Positions 56,045 through 64,000 of a stretch of 64,000 bases of DNA are shown here, piece after piece (the stretch's first letter is position 1; each line of letters begins with the position of its first letter). Location of the stretch: the NCBI GenBank assembly GCA_026393675.1, contig JAPKZQ010000042.1:49966-113965 (forward strand). Reading direction: 5' to 3'. The notes under the pieces are model-generated. The model made no database searches. It was not told where the DNA came from and was given only the letters and a program-made list of their open reading frames with translations. Both the position numbers and the translations under genes were made by a program. The DNA is from Acidobacteriota bacterium. GTDB lineage: Bacteria > Acidobacteriota > Vicinamibacteria > Vicinamibacterales > JAKQTR01.

Positions 56045-56557
56045 TCAATTCTCCTGCGATGCCAGCAGATGCTGCAACGCGGCACACGCGCATGCAGCAA
56101 CGGCCAGATTCGCGCACACCAACATCGCGGGGCCTGGTGTGATGAGCAGCCGGCCTATCACAACCGCCGCGTGAGCCGCACTTCCCCACATCGTGAGGGC
56201 GGTCTCAATCCAGACCACGCTTCCCGTCACAACCTGATCGAGTCCCCAGACGAAGGTCTGGGCGCTGGCGACCGCCGCGAAGAGCATGGATCGCGGCGAC
56301 CAGGTCCCAAGCACCACGCCGAGCGTCACCATGGAGGCCGCCACGGCAGTCCGCACGCCCCACAACGTCCACCAATCCGCCAGCGGCGGCGTGCGCAACG
56401 CCACCTGCGCCATCACGTTGGCGGCAAACCGTCGCGACGGCTGCCGTTTCGGCAGCGCCAGAGCGACAGACGCGAACGCCCGGTCGGCCTCCTCGGACCT
56501 CCCGGCCCGTTCCGCCGCCAGCCAGTCGCCGACGATGTCCCGATGGTCAGTTGGCAT
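56045..56557 (-). CDS. Putative membrane anti-sigma factor
   Basis: 170 residues. A soluble N-terminus (about 1-60: IVGDWLAAERAGRSEEADRA) followed by three to four hydrophobic helices (VRTAVAASMVTLGVVLGTW, MLFAAVASAQTFVWGL, ALTMWGSAAHAAVVIGRLL, LAVAACACAALQHLL). No zinc-finger motif. Its place directly after an ECF sigma gene, and its size, suggest an anti-sigma factor; this rests on context. ATG 56557, with an inverted-repeat pair in the 85-bp gap to the sigma gene. Confidence 0.55.
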   Translation of the reverse strand: MPTDHRDIVGDWLAAERAGRSEEADRAFASVALALPKRQPSRRFAANVMAQVALRTPPLADWWTLWGVRTAVAASMVTLGVVLGTWSPRSMLFAAVASAQTFVWGLDQVVTGSVVWIETALTMWGSAAHAAVVIGRLLITPGPAMLVCANLAVAACACAALQHLLASQEN

Positions 56558-56570
56558 CGGTCCCTACAAC

Positions 56571-56629
56571 CGGTTTCATAACCCGTTCTCGCGGCCCGAA
56601 CAAGCCGCCGTACGCAGGTTACGAAACCG
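56571..56629. promoter_or_regulatory. Pair of 13-bp inverted motifs between sigma and anti-sigma genes
   Basis: CGGTTTCATAACC (56571-56583) and GGTTACGAAACCG (56617-56629) are inverted copies with one mismatch, 46 bp apart centre to centre. Each also has its own GGTT/AACC dyad. Possible roles: operator pair, internal ECF promoter element (the minus strand reads TGAAACC 20 nt before the anti-sigma start), or a hairpin. Confidence 0.45.
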
Positions 56630-56642
56630 TCCCCAGTAATTC

Positions 56643-57263
56643 CTACGAGGCGGACCCCCTGGAAGGTTGCACCGGACCCGATTCCCGGGCCGATTCGGGT
56701 GCCCAGCCAGCCTTTGTCATCAGCCTGGCCAGCTCCTGCCTGGCCCGGTGGAGGTGACTCTTGACCGTGCCCAGCGGCAGATCCAGCGTCTCGGCAATCT
56801 CCTCGTACGCCTGGTCTTCCTGGTAGCGGAGCACGATGAGCCGACGGTATTCCGGACGAAGCTGCGCCAGTGCCCGATCGAGATCCCGAGCCAGATCGGC
56901 GCCTTCCGCATGGTCAAACGGCGTCGGTTCCCGCTCGTCAACCAGCAGGTCGCGCAGATCACGGCCCGGCGTATCGACGTCGAACGACACGGTCGGCAGC
57001 TTCAGCCTGCGCAGATGATCAATGGCGGTGTTGTGCGCAATCCGGAAAATCCAACTCGAGAACTTGTAGGCGGGATCGAAACTCTTGAGTGCACCGCACG
57101 CCTTGACGAAGGCATCCTGGGCCAGTTCTTCGGCCACGCCTGCGTCTCGGACCATCCGCGCGATCAAGTTGAAGACGGAGTGGCTGTAACGGTCCACCAA
57201 CTCGCGGTAGGCGTCCTGCCGCCCGCGAAGCGCCCCCGCGACCAGATCCGCGTCGGTAGGCAT
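56643..57263 (-). CDS. ECF-family RNA polymerase sigma factor (SigE-like)
   Basis: 206 residues. Region 2: LVAGALRGRQDAYRELVDRY, NLIARMVRDAGVAEELAQDA, FVKACGALKSFDPAYKFSSW and IFRIAHNTAIDHLRR. Region 4: ALAQLRPEYRRLIVLRYQED and YEEIAETLDLPLGTVKSHLH. ATG 57263 (MPTDADL) begins just before region 2. An earlier in-frame ATG at 57305 lies inside the foldback repeat and adds a non-conserved MNRRTERR extension. Heads an operon with a putative anti-sigma factor and a bactofilin-like protein. The upstream region is repeat copy 2 plus a MITE-like insertion, so its original promoter may have been displaced. Confidence 0.88.
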   Translation of the reverse strand: MPTDADLVAGALRGRQDAYRELVDRYSHSVFNLIARMVRDAGVAEELAQDAFVKACGALKSFDPAYKFSSWIFRIAHNTAIDHLRRLKLPTVSFDVDTPGRDLRDLLVDEREPTPFDHAEGADLARDLDRALAQLRPEYRRLIVLRYQEDQAYEEIAETLDLPLGTVKSHLHRARQELARLMTKAGWAPESARESGPVQPSRGSAS

Positions 57264-57399
57264 CGCTGCCCCATTCTTCACACGCCGCTCAGTCCTTCGA
57301 TTCATGAATTCGGCAGCGAATTCATTCCCTCAGGACTGAGTGCTGAGCGAGCATCTTCACGGGATCGCCCTGCAGGAATACGCGACCGCAATTGCGAGT

Positions 57400-57404
57400 C
57401 TAAG
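57400..57404. repeat. Target-site duplication, left copy (CTAAG)
   Basis: CTAAG directly flanks the left inverted repeat; the same CTAAG occurs at 57562-57566 directly after the right inverted repeat. A 5-bp duplication is typical of many DDE-transposase insertions. Confidence 0.7.
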
Positions 57405-57561
57405 TGCCCCGATTCCGAAGTCCGCCGACGTATTCCGGGCGGGGCATCCCGCCTCGCCGCGTTGCTCCTTCCTCGAATATTCCCGATATTCTCGGTCGTC
57501 GCGCCTTGCGATCCGGGCGCCGCGCTCCGGACTACTGTTGCCGTACTTCGGAATCGGGGCA
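57405..57561. mobile_element. MITE-like element (157 bp, no coding capacity)
   Basis: Perfect 17-bp terminal inverted repeats: TGCCCCGATTCCGAAGT (57405-57421) and its exact complement (57545-57561), starting TG and ending CA. The flanks are CTAAG direct repeats. The interior has no open frame of note. It is inserted in the foldback repeat, with its right end 8 bp from the scoB stop. Such elements are moved by transposases encoded elsewhere; none is in this window. Confidence 0.8.
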
Positions 57562-57566
57562 CTAAG
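57562..57566. repeat. Target-site duplication, right copy (CTAAG)
   Basis: Second CTAAG, directly after the right inverted repeat and 3 bp before the scoB stop codon complement at 57570. Confidence 0.7.
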
Positions 57567-57569
57567 CCC

Positions 57570-58217
57570 TCAGAACGTCCCGGGCTCGCCGCTCACCAGG
57601 AGATGGGCCTCCGTCGCCGCGCGCACCTGGTCAACCGTCACGCCCTCGGCCACTTCATTCAGACGAAGGCCTTCCGGGGTGACCTCGATCACGGCCAACT
57701 CAGTCACGATCAGGTCGACGACACCCATGCCTGTCAGCGGCAGCGAACAGGCCTTGAGAATCTTGGGTTCGCCTTCGCGCGTCGTGTGTTCCATGGCGAC
57801 GATGACGCGGCGCGCGCCGGCCACCAGGTCCATCGCGCCGCCCATGCCCTTCACCATCTTGCCAGGCACCATCCAATTGGCGAGGTTGCCTGCCTGATCA
57901 ACCTGCAACGCTCCCAGCACGGTCAGATCGATGTGCCCACCGCGAACCATGGCAAACGAATCGGCACTGCTGAAGTAGCTGGCGCCGGCAAGCTCGGTGA
58001 CCGTCTCCTTGCCCGCGTTAATCAGATCGGCATCGACCTCAGCGTCGGTTGGATAAGGCCCCACGCCCAGCATGCCGTTTTCGGAGTGCAGCGTGATCTG
58101 CACATCCGAAGGCACAAAGTTGGCGACCAGCGTCGGCATGCCAATCCCCAGGTTGACGTAGTCACCATCACGAAGTTCCCTCGCGACACGTCGCACGATT
58201 CGTTCCCGCTTGTCCAC
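57570..58217 (-). CDS. scoB: 3-oxoacid CoA-transferase subunit B
   Basis: Transfers CoA between succinyl-CoA (or a similar donor) and acetoacetate or another short 3-oxoacid. 215 residues: [34 protein letters not shown] with the catalytic Glu of [24 protein letters not shown], and a C-terminal [17 protein letters not shown]. The partner subunit gene lies 29 bp upstream. The MITE-like insertion ends 3 bp beyond the stop, so transcription reading on towards the ECF sigma gene would cross it. Confidence 0.93.
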   Translation of the reverse strand: MDKRERIVRRVARELRDGDYVNLGIGMPTLVANFVPSDVQITLHSENGMLGVGPYPTDAEVDADLINAGKETVTELAGASYFSSADSFAMVRGGHIDLTVLGALQVDQAGNLANWMVPGKMVKGMGGAMDLVAGARRVIVAMEHTTREGEPKILKACSLPLTGMGVVDLIVTELAVIEVTPEGLRLNEVAEGVTVDQVRAATEAHLLVSGEPGTF

Positions 58218-58246
58218 GTCAGTGCTCCTCCGCGTTGCTCGCCGGT

Positions 58247-58942
58247 CTACGCCTTGCGGGTCGTCCTGCGTTCGATGCGTTTCTGATAGCCCGATCCCTG
58301 GAACAGGTGCCGGACGAAAATGCCCGGCGTGTGGACGCCATCGGCGTCGATGCCACCGGGCTCGACCAGGTGCTCCACTTCGGCAATCGTCACCCTGGCG
58401 GCCGTGGCCATCATCGGACTGAAGCTGCGCGCCGTCTTCCGGTACACCAGGTTGCCGGCATGATCCCCTTTGTAGGCCTTGATCAGCGCGAAATCGGCCT
58501 TGAGCGGCATCTCGAGCACGTAGGGCACGCCGTCGATGATGCGAGTCTCCTTGCCATCCGCCACGATCGTGCCGTAACCAGCCGGCGTGAAGAACCCCCC
58601 GATTCCCGCCCCGCCCGCGCGAATCCGCTCGGCGAATGTCCCCTGAGGCACCAGCTCAACGTCGAGTTCGCGGCTCAGATACTGGCGCTCGAATTCCTGG
58701 TTCTCGCCGACGTAGGTGGCGACAATGCGGGCGATCTGCCGCGATTCGAGCAGGACGCCCAATCCGAACCCGTCGACCCCGGCGTTGTTGCTGATGATCG
58801 TCAGGTTGCGCGTGCCACGCTTACGGAGCGCGCCGATCAGATTCTCGGGAATCCCGCACAGGCCGAATCCCCCGACCATGACCGTGGCGCCATCGGGAAT
58901 GAGTGCGACCGCCTCGTCGGCGCCGCTGATGACTTTACGCAT
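58247..58942 (-). CDS. scoA: 3-oxoacid CoA-transferase subunit A
   Basis: Alpha subunit of the heterodimeric CoA-transferase. 231 residues: [70 protein letters not shown] and [15 protein letters not shown]. All are characteristic of the ScoA/AtoD fold, with the glycine-rich [10 protein letters not shown] loop near the N-terminus. It is followed by scoB after 29 bp, same strand. Supports ketone-body or acetoacetate use, or degradation of leucine or aromatics. Confidence 0.93.
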   Translation of the reverse strand: MRKVISGADEAVALIPDGATVMVGGFGLCGIPENLIGALRKRGTRNLTIISNNAGVDGFGLGVLLESRQIARIVATYVGENQEFERQYLSRELDVELVPQGTFAERIRAGGAGIGGFFTPAGYGTIVADGKETRIIDGVPYVLEMPLKADFALIKAYKGDHAGNLVYRKTARSFSPMMATAARVTIAEVEHLVEPGGIDADGVHTPGIFVRHLFQGSGYQKRIERRTTRKA

Positions 58943-59017
58943 AGGCGGGATTATAGCGCGGACTATTCACGGCGGTCGAAACAGTGCGACCAAACGGTGC
59001 GACGGTCAAGGGTGATG

Positions 59018-59932
59018 TCAGGAGCGCGACGGCATTTGATCACGCCAGATGGCTGCGGCATCGAAGAGTTCCTCGATGGCCACTCCATCGCCGAGTCGCC
59101 CGCGCAGCGCGGTAAGGGCGGCGAGCAACGCATCGATGGCGGCGCCGACATTGTCGGCGTTATCGGCGAACACGTCTTTCCAGGCCTCGGGTGGGCACGC
59201 GGCCAGTCTCGTCATGTCGGCCAGGCCCTTGCCCGTCAACGCCAGCCCGTCGGCGCCAATGCCCGCCCCGACCGTCCTCATCAGGGCACTCGCCACCAGT
59301 TGCGGAAGGTGATTGAGGTACGCCGCCAGCTGATCGTGTTTCTCGGGCGTCATCTCGATGGGTATGCCCCCAACGCCACGAACAAACTGCGAGAGGCGAG
59401 CCACCGACAGTGACGCCCCGTCTGGCGGCGTGAGCACCCAGGGCCGATCGGCAAACAGATCGGCCCGTGCCGACTCGATGCCCCGGCGTGGCGCACCGGC
59501 AAGCGGATCACCACCGATGAATCTCAGCCGCGCGGGAAGCGACCGGGCCGCTTCGACAATGGTCCGTTTGGACGCCCCCACATCGGTGACGATGCACTCG
59601 CGGTTCAGGTATTCCGGGAGGTCGGCGAGCAGCTTCAGGTTTGCGGCCACTGGGGCGGCGAGCACCACCAGGTCGGCATCGGCAGCCACGACCAGGTCGT
59701 CCGCGCCGACGTCAACCGCGTGCAAGTGGACCGCACGCTCCAGCACATCGTTGGTGTCGACGCCAATGACCAGCGCCTTCGGCCAGGCCTGCCTCGCCGC
59801 CAGCGCGAGCGATCCGCCGATCAACCCAAGACCGACAATAGCGATCCGCTCGAACAGGGGCTCCGCCTCAGGCAGCCGGCCCGCCTCACGCAACGACAGG
59901 CGTCGTCCGCCATCCGTCATTCCCGTCACCAA
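59018..59932 (-). CDS. tyrA: Prephenate dehydrogenase family protein, catalytic His replaced
   Basis: Oxidative decarboxylation of prephenate to 4-hydroxyphenylpyruvate for tyrosine. 304 residues: Rossmann motif IAIVGLGLIGGSLALAARQA, VIGVDTN, DVGASKRTIVEAA (Ser121) and HLPQLVASALMRT. In the usual GGHPxAG motif, His is the catalytic residue; here it reads GGDPLAG, with Asp142 (codon GAT at 59509-59507, one base from CAT). Activity is therefore uncertain. The TTG 59932 start overlaps aroF; GTG 59929 or ATG 59920 are alternatives. Last gene of the trpFBA-aroF-tyrA block. Confidence 0.85.
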   Translation of the reverse strand: MVTGMTDGGRRLSLREAGRLPEAEPLFERIAIVGLGLIGGSLALAARQAWPKALVIGVDTNDVLERAVHLHAVDVGADDLVVAADADLVVLAAPVAANLKLLADLPEYLNRECIVTDVGASKRTIVEAARSLPARLRFIGGDPLAGAPRRGIESARADLFADRPWVLTPPDGASLSVARLSQFVRGVGGIPIEMTPEKHDQLAAYLNHLPQLVASALMRTVGAGIGADGLALTGKGLADMTRLAACPPEAWKDVFADNADNVGAAIDALLAALTALRGRLGDGVAIEELFDAAAIWRDQMPSRS

Positions 59933-60969
59933 CCGCGTCGCGCCACTGGCTCAACGCAGATCGATCGACCGATGGCCGGCGCGATGATCCGCAATTCGGC
60001 CATCAGCCGGTCGAACTGCGATGGGAACAGCGACTGCGCGCCGTCGCTCAACGCGCGGTCGGGATCGACGTGCACCTCGATGATCAGTCCATCGGCGCCG
60101 GCCGCCACAGCCGCTCGCGCCATCGGAGCCACCTTGTCGCGGCGTCCCGTGCCGTGACTGGGATCGACGAGGATCGGCAGATGACTCAATTTCTTGACGA
60201 TGGGAATCGCCGAAATGTCGAGCGTGTTGCGGGTATAGGTTTCAAAGGTCCGAATCCCGCGCTCGCAGAGCATCACATCCATGTTGCCGCCGCCCAGCAG
60301 GTACTCAGCCGACAGCAGCCATTCTTCAATGGTCGCGGAGATCCCGCGTTTGAGCAGCACGGGCTTGCGCGTCTTCCCCAGCTCGCGCAGCAGCGAGAAG
60401 TTCTGCATATTGCGCGCACCGACCTGGAAAATGTCCGCGTAGCGGTCGACAATGTCGATCTGGCTCGTGTCCATCACTTCGGACACGAGCTTCATGTTCT
60501 GGGCTCGCGCCGCGTCGCGTAACATCCGCAGACCGTCCTCACCAAGCCCCTGAAAGCTGTAGGGCGAGCTTCTCGGCTTGAAGGCACCACCCCGCAGCAC
60601 CTTGGCGCCGGCCCGTCTGACGGCGGCTGCGCTCGCATGGACCTGCTCCTCGGTTTCGGCTGAACACGGTCCGGCCATCACGATGACTTCGTCGCCGCCG
60701 ATGCGCACATCATCGAGGATGATGACCGTCCCCTGCGGACGGAACGCGCGGCTCGCCAGCTTGTAGGGCTCGGAGATCTGGACGACCTCCTGCACGCCGT
60801 CGAACGTCTGGACCAGCTGCGGGTCGCCGCGTGGGCTCTCGCCCACCACACCGAGCAGAGTCCGGTTCGCGCCAATGGAACGATGCACCGCAAAGCCCAT
60901 CTGCTCCAGGTGCGCGACGACCCGGTCCACCTGTGCAGGAGCCGCGCCTTCTTCCATTACAACAACCAC
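59926..60969 (-). CDS. aroF: DAHP synthase (3-deoxy-7-phosphoheptulonate synthase), feedback-domain type
   Basis: First step of the shikimate pathway. About 347 residues in the Thermotoga-type layout: an N-terminal ferredoxin-like regulatory domain (VVVVMEEGAAPAQVDRVVAH) and the TIM barrel (VIVMAGPCSAETEEQ, GAKVLRGGAFKPRSSPYSFQ, LCERGIRTFETYTRNTLDIS, LVDPSHGTGRRDKV). GTG 60969 is chosen because GGAGGG lies upstream and it matches the family N-terminus; a TTG at 61023 would add 18 residues. The regulatory domain suggests inhibition by tyrosine or phenylalanine. Overlaps tyrA by a few bases. Confidence 0.93.
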   Translation of the reverse strand: MVVVMEEGAAPAQVDRVVAHLEQMGFAVHRSIGANRTLLGVVGESPRGDPQLVQTFDGVQEVVQISEPYKLASRAFRPQGTVIILDDVRIGGDEVIVMAGPCSAETEEQVHASAAAVRRAGAKVLRGGAFKPRSSPYSFQGLGEDGLRMLRDAARAQNMKLVSEVMDTSQIDIVDRYADIFQVGARNMQNFSLLRELGKTRKPVLLKRGISATIEEWLLSAEYLLGGGNMDVMLCERGIRTFETYTRNTLDISAIPIVKKLSHLPILVDPSHGTGRRDKVAPMARAAVAAGADGLIIEVHVDPDRALSDGAQSLFPSQFDRLMAELRIIAPAIGRSICVEPVARRGW

Positions 60970-61040
60970 AGTTGGCCACCCTCCGTGTGCATCAAGCCTA
61001 TATCCGTCACTCTCACGCCGCAACGCGCGTCAGGCACGCG

Positions 61041-61835
61041 TCAGGCGGGATCACCCTTGAGCTGCCGCACGTACTGTTCCACGCGCGCAACCAGGTCGGG
61101 GGACGCGCCGTGCTGTTCGATCACCTTGACGAGGGCGCTCCCGACAACCGCTGCGTCTGCCCATTTGCAGACCTCCGCAACGTGTGCGGCTGTCGAGACG
61201 CCGAAGCCGACCGCCACCGGCATGGTTGTCGCTTCGCGAATGCGTGTCACCAAATCCTGGATGCCGAGTGCGAGGACGTCGCGAGCCCCCGTCACCCCCA
61301 GACGCGAAATCGCATACACGAATCCGCTGCCGAGTTCACCTGCCCGTCGCATGCGCTCCGGGCTCGTCGTCGGGCTGAGCAGGAAGATCATGTCCAGGCC
61401 GACGCCGCGCAGGCAACCTCGAAGCCCCTCGGCTTCTTCCAGCGGCAAGTCCAGAGCAAGGACACCGTCAACCTCCGCCGCGGCCGCACGCGTCGCGAAG
61501 CGGTCGAATCCCATTCGATAGAGTGGGTTGGCGTACGAGAACAGGACGATCGGCGCTCGAACGACGGGGCGAATCTGCGCGACCATGTCCAGCACGCCGT
61601 CGAGGGTGGCGCCGGCTGCCAAGGCACGTTCACTCGCGCGCTGGATGACCGGACCATCGGCCATAGGGTCAGAAAACGGCACACCGACTTCGAGGACGTC
61701 GGCTCCGGCCCGATCGAGTGCCTCGAGAATCTCGCCGCTTCTGGCGAGATCCGGATCGCCGGCCGTGATGTAAGTGACCAGTCCCGGGCGACCCTGTTGA
61801 CGAAGGCGATCAAACGTGCGCGCGATTCGTGACAT
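61041..61835 (-). CDS. trpA: Tryptophan synthase alpha chain
   Basis: Cleaves indole-3-glycerol phosphate to indole and glyceraldehyde 3-phosphate within the alpha2-beta2 complex. 264 residues: LVTYITAGDPDL, LEVGVPFSDPMADGP with catalytic Glu49 and Asp60 (same numbers as E. coli), SYANPLYRMGFDRF, FVYAISRLGVTGAR and VAVGFGVSTAAHV. It starts 5 bp after the trpB stop. Confidence 0.98.
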   Translation of the reverse strand: MSRIARTFDRLRQQGRPGLVTYITAGDPDLARSGEILEALDRAGADVLEVGVPFSDPMADGPVIQRASERALAAGATLDGVLDMVAQIRPVVRAPIVLFSYANPLYRMGFDRFATRAAAAEVDGVLALDLPLEEAEGLRGCLRGVGLDMIFLLSPTTSPERMRRAGELGSGFVYAISRLGVTGARDVLALGIQDLVTRIREATTMPVAVGFGVSTAAHVAEVCKWADAAVVGSALVKVIEQHGASPDLVARVEQYVRQLKGDPA

Positions 61836-61840
61836 CGTCG

Positions 61841-63069
<1,229 letters not shown>

Positions 63070-63073
<4 letters not shown>

Positions 63074-63708
63074 CGTGTTCTCCCACCAGCCGCGCGCGCG
63101 ACGGCCGCGAAGAAGGCCCTGAGGCGGTCGGCGTCCTTCACGCCAGGTTGACGCTCGACGCCCGACGACACATCGACCGCGTACGGTGCGACGATGTCGA
63201 TGGCTCGCTCCACGTTGTCAGGCCGAAGACCACCCGCCAGGACGACACGCCGCTTGTTCGCTGCCGCAGCAGCGCGCGTCCAGTCAATCGACTGCCCCGT
63301 TCCTCCGCGGCGTTCCGGGTCGAATACGTCCAGCAGCGGCATGACCGTGCTGGGCCATGCCGTCAGCGACGCGGCGTCAAACGCCGCGTCCACGCCGACG
63401 GCCTTGATGGTCTGGCAGGGCATCGTCGTCCACTCCTCGGCCGGCTCGTCGCCGTGCAGTTGCACCGCCCCAAGTCCCACTTCCTCGACCACGCGCCGGA
63501 TCTGGTCGGGCGGCTGATTGACAAACACGCCAACGGCTGTCACAAACCGCGGAAGGGTGGCGACAATCACGCCGGCTCGCTCGGGCGTGATGTACCGTTT
63601 GCTTGCCGGCCAGAACACGAACCCAACCGCGTCCGCGCCCAGATCGACTGCGAGTTGAGCGTCGTCGATGCTGGTCAGGCCGCAGATCTTGATTCGGGTA
63701 CGGCTCAC
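63070..63708 (-). CDS. trpF: Phosphoribosylanthranilate isomerase
   Basis: Amadori rearrangement step of tryptophan synthesis. 212 residues: [20 protein letters not shown] with the catalytic Cys, [50 protein letters not shown] and a C-terminal [15 protein letters not shown] with the catalytic Asp. GTG 63708 is chosen, with GGGAGAG upstream; the longer frame to 63801 translates the REP-like repeat and has no family likeness. First gene of the visible trp block; trpC or others would lie beyond the intron. Confidence 0.95.
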
Positions 63709-63757
63709 CGTCTCTCCCTTCCAGTAGCGCTCGCTGCGTCCTCGCCACGCTCCTGCG

Positions 63758-63802
63758 TGACCCCGACGCAGGCCGGGCTGGAGCCCGGCGTTCCCAGGCA
63801 TT
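63758..63802. repeat. REP-like repeat upstream of trpF
   Basis: ACCCCGACGCAGGCCGGG and GGAGCCCGGCGTTCC resemble the arms of the element at 24241-24299 (ACCCCGGCGCAAGCCGGG); CCGGGCT/AGCCCGG forms a hairpin. It is diverged but likely of the same family. It lies between the intron end and trpF. Confidence 0.45.
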
Positions 63803-63866
63803 CACCTGTTTACACCCCAACCCCGAATTCCGCTCGCCGCGCCTTAACCCTCAAGCAGACTCCCTG

Positions 63867-64000
63867 ATAGGGGTAGGGAGAGACGATTGTGTTCGTCCCC
63901 CCCTCCCTCCGAACTGGACGGGCGGTTCTCCCGCATCCAGCTCTCCAGTTGGTGGTGTCACCTCGATGAGGGGTGACGCGCAGCAGCGTAGGCGTCGACC
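63867..64000 (-). mobile_element. Group II intron, 3' end (domains V and VI), cut by window edge
   Basis: Minus-strand 63943-63911 forms a 33-nt domain V hairpin: it starts GAGCTGGATGCGG, has a GNRA loop (GAGA), and ends CCGTCCAGTTC. The lower stem pairs GAGCTGGA with TCCAGTTC and carries the catalytic AGC triad. Downstream a G-rich/C-rich stem with loop ACACAA and a bulged A in CCCTACCCC fits domain VI, and CTAT at 63870-63867 fits the usual 3' end. The rest, with any reverse transcriptase gene, lies beyond 64000. It ends 158 bp upstream of trpF, in the same direction. Confidence 0.75.

Larger units (their letters stand above)
57288..57573. repeat. Foldback repeat, copy 2, split by a MITE-like insertion
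   Basis: Left part 57288-57404 and right end 57567-57573 align with copy 1 (44052-44176). The shared central block from CTCAGGACTG to CGAGCAT is identical. The internal stem is ATGAATTC/GAATTCAT (57304-57311 with 57318-57325) where copy 1 has GTAGGTCC/GGACCTAC: five of eight pairs changed and all still pair. Removing 57405-57561 and one CTAAG leaves 124 bp against 125 bp in copy 1 and rejoins GAGTCTAAG to CCCTCAG, matching copy 1 GAGTCGAAGCACTCAG. It covers the whole gap between scoB (the end includes its stop codon) and the ECF sigma gene. Confidence 0.85.

Noticed and set aside
57405..57561. The 157-bp inverted-repeat element read as a long terminator hairpin for scoB
   Set aside because: The 123-bp spacer between arms, flanking CTAAG duplication and restoration of the host repeat on removal fit an insertion better; no T-tract follows.

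Overview
The window is 64 kb of gene-dense, GC-rich DNA (strong G/C preference at third codon positions, many 4-bp ATGA overlaps, GTG and TTG starts). Several features fit an aerobic heterotrophic Acidobacteriota, probably near the Vicinamibacteria. These are a TonB-dependent receptor with an N-terminal carboxypeptidase-regulatory-like domain, a tricorn-type S41 peptidase, a sulfatase-like hydrolase fused to TPR repeats, many ECF sigma and sigma-54-type regulators, and ATP-dependent PEP carboxykinase. The taxonomic call is inference from gene content. No rRNA, tRNA, CRISPR array or prophage was seen.

Layout. 1-6363: a tryptophanase/tyrosine phenol-lyase (cut by the edge) diverges from an FmdB-type zinc-ribbon gene across two matched 31-bp palindromes, followed by a tricorn-like peptidase and a DUF5924/DUF2914 membrane protein. 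6690-16967: a c-di-GMP signalling run (a sigma-54-type activator with a winged-helix N-terminus and two consecutive membrane HD-GYP/GAF/GGDEF proteins), then a double GNAT acetyltransferase and an acyl-activating enzyme-ACP-PlsC fusion. 17005-24193: metK behind a structured leader with its own terminator, an SDR, rmuC, a small exported protein and an NtrB/NtrC-like two-component pair. 24385-31133: cbpA-clpB chaperones and the TonB-dependent receptor, closed by a strong terminator. 31140-43855 (minus strand): rho with a sulfatase-like gene, pckA-aminotransferase, coaD-rsmD, recG, small periplasmic proteins and an ECF sigma/anti-sigma pair. 44189-53081 (plus): lexA, DUF3467, nth, a zincin, rsmA, RNase J, ftsK, an amidase and a small membrane protein. 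53062-63708 (minus): pepA, a second ECF operon, scoAB, and an aromatic amino-acid block trpF-trpB-trpA-aroF-tyrA. The right edge holds the 3' end of a group II intron.

The most interesting material is non-coding. (i) The metK leader (18169-18296) folds by eye into a three-way junction, followed by two mutually exclusive hairpins, one of them an intrinsic terminator. This is riboswitch architecture, but it does not match the SAM aptamers I can recall. (ii) A roughly 125-bp foldback repeat occurs twice (44052-44176 and 57288-57573). One internal stem keeps its pairing while changing sequence. Copy 1 makes up almost the whole lexA 5' leader and reaches its Shine-Dalgarno. Copy 2 sits beside an ECF sigma gene and is split by a 157-bp MITE-like element (57405-57561) with 17-bp perfect terminal inverted repeats and a 5-bp CTAAG duplication; removing the element and one CTAAG restores a 124-bp repeat. 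(iii) Domain V and a plausible domain VI of a group II intron lie directly upstream of trpF.

Limits: everything was read by eye. Family names rest on recognised motifs, not searches. RNA folds were drawn by hand and not energy-scored.
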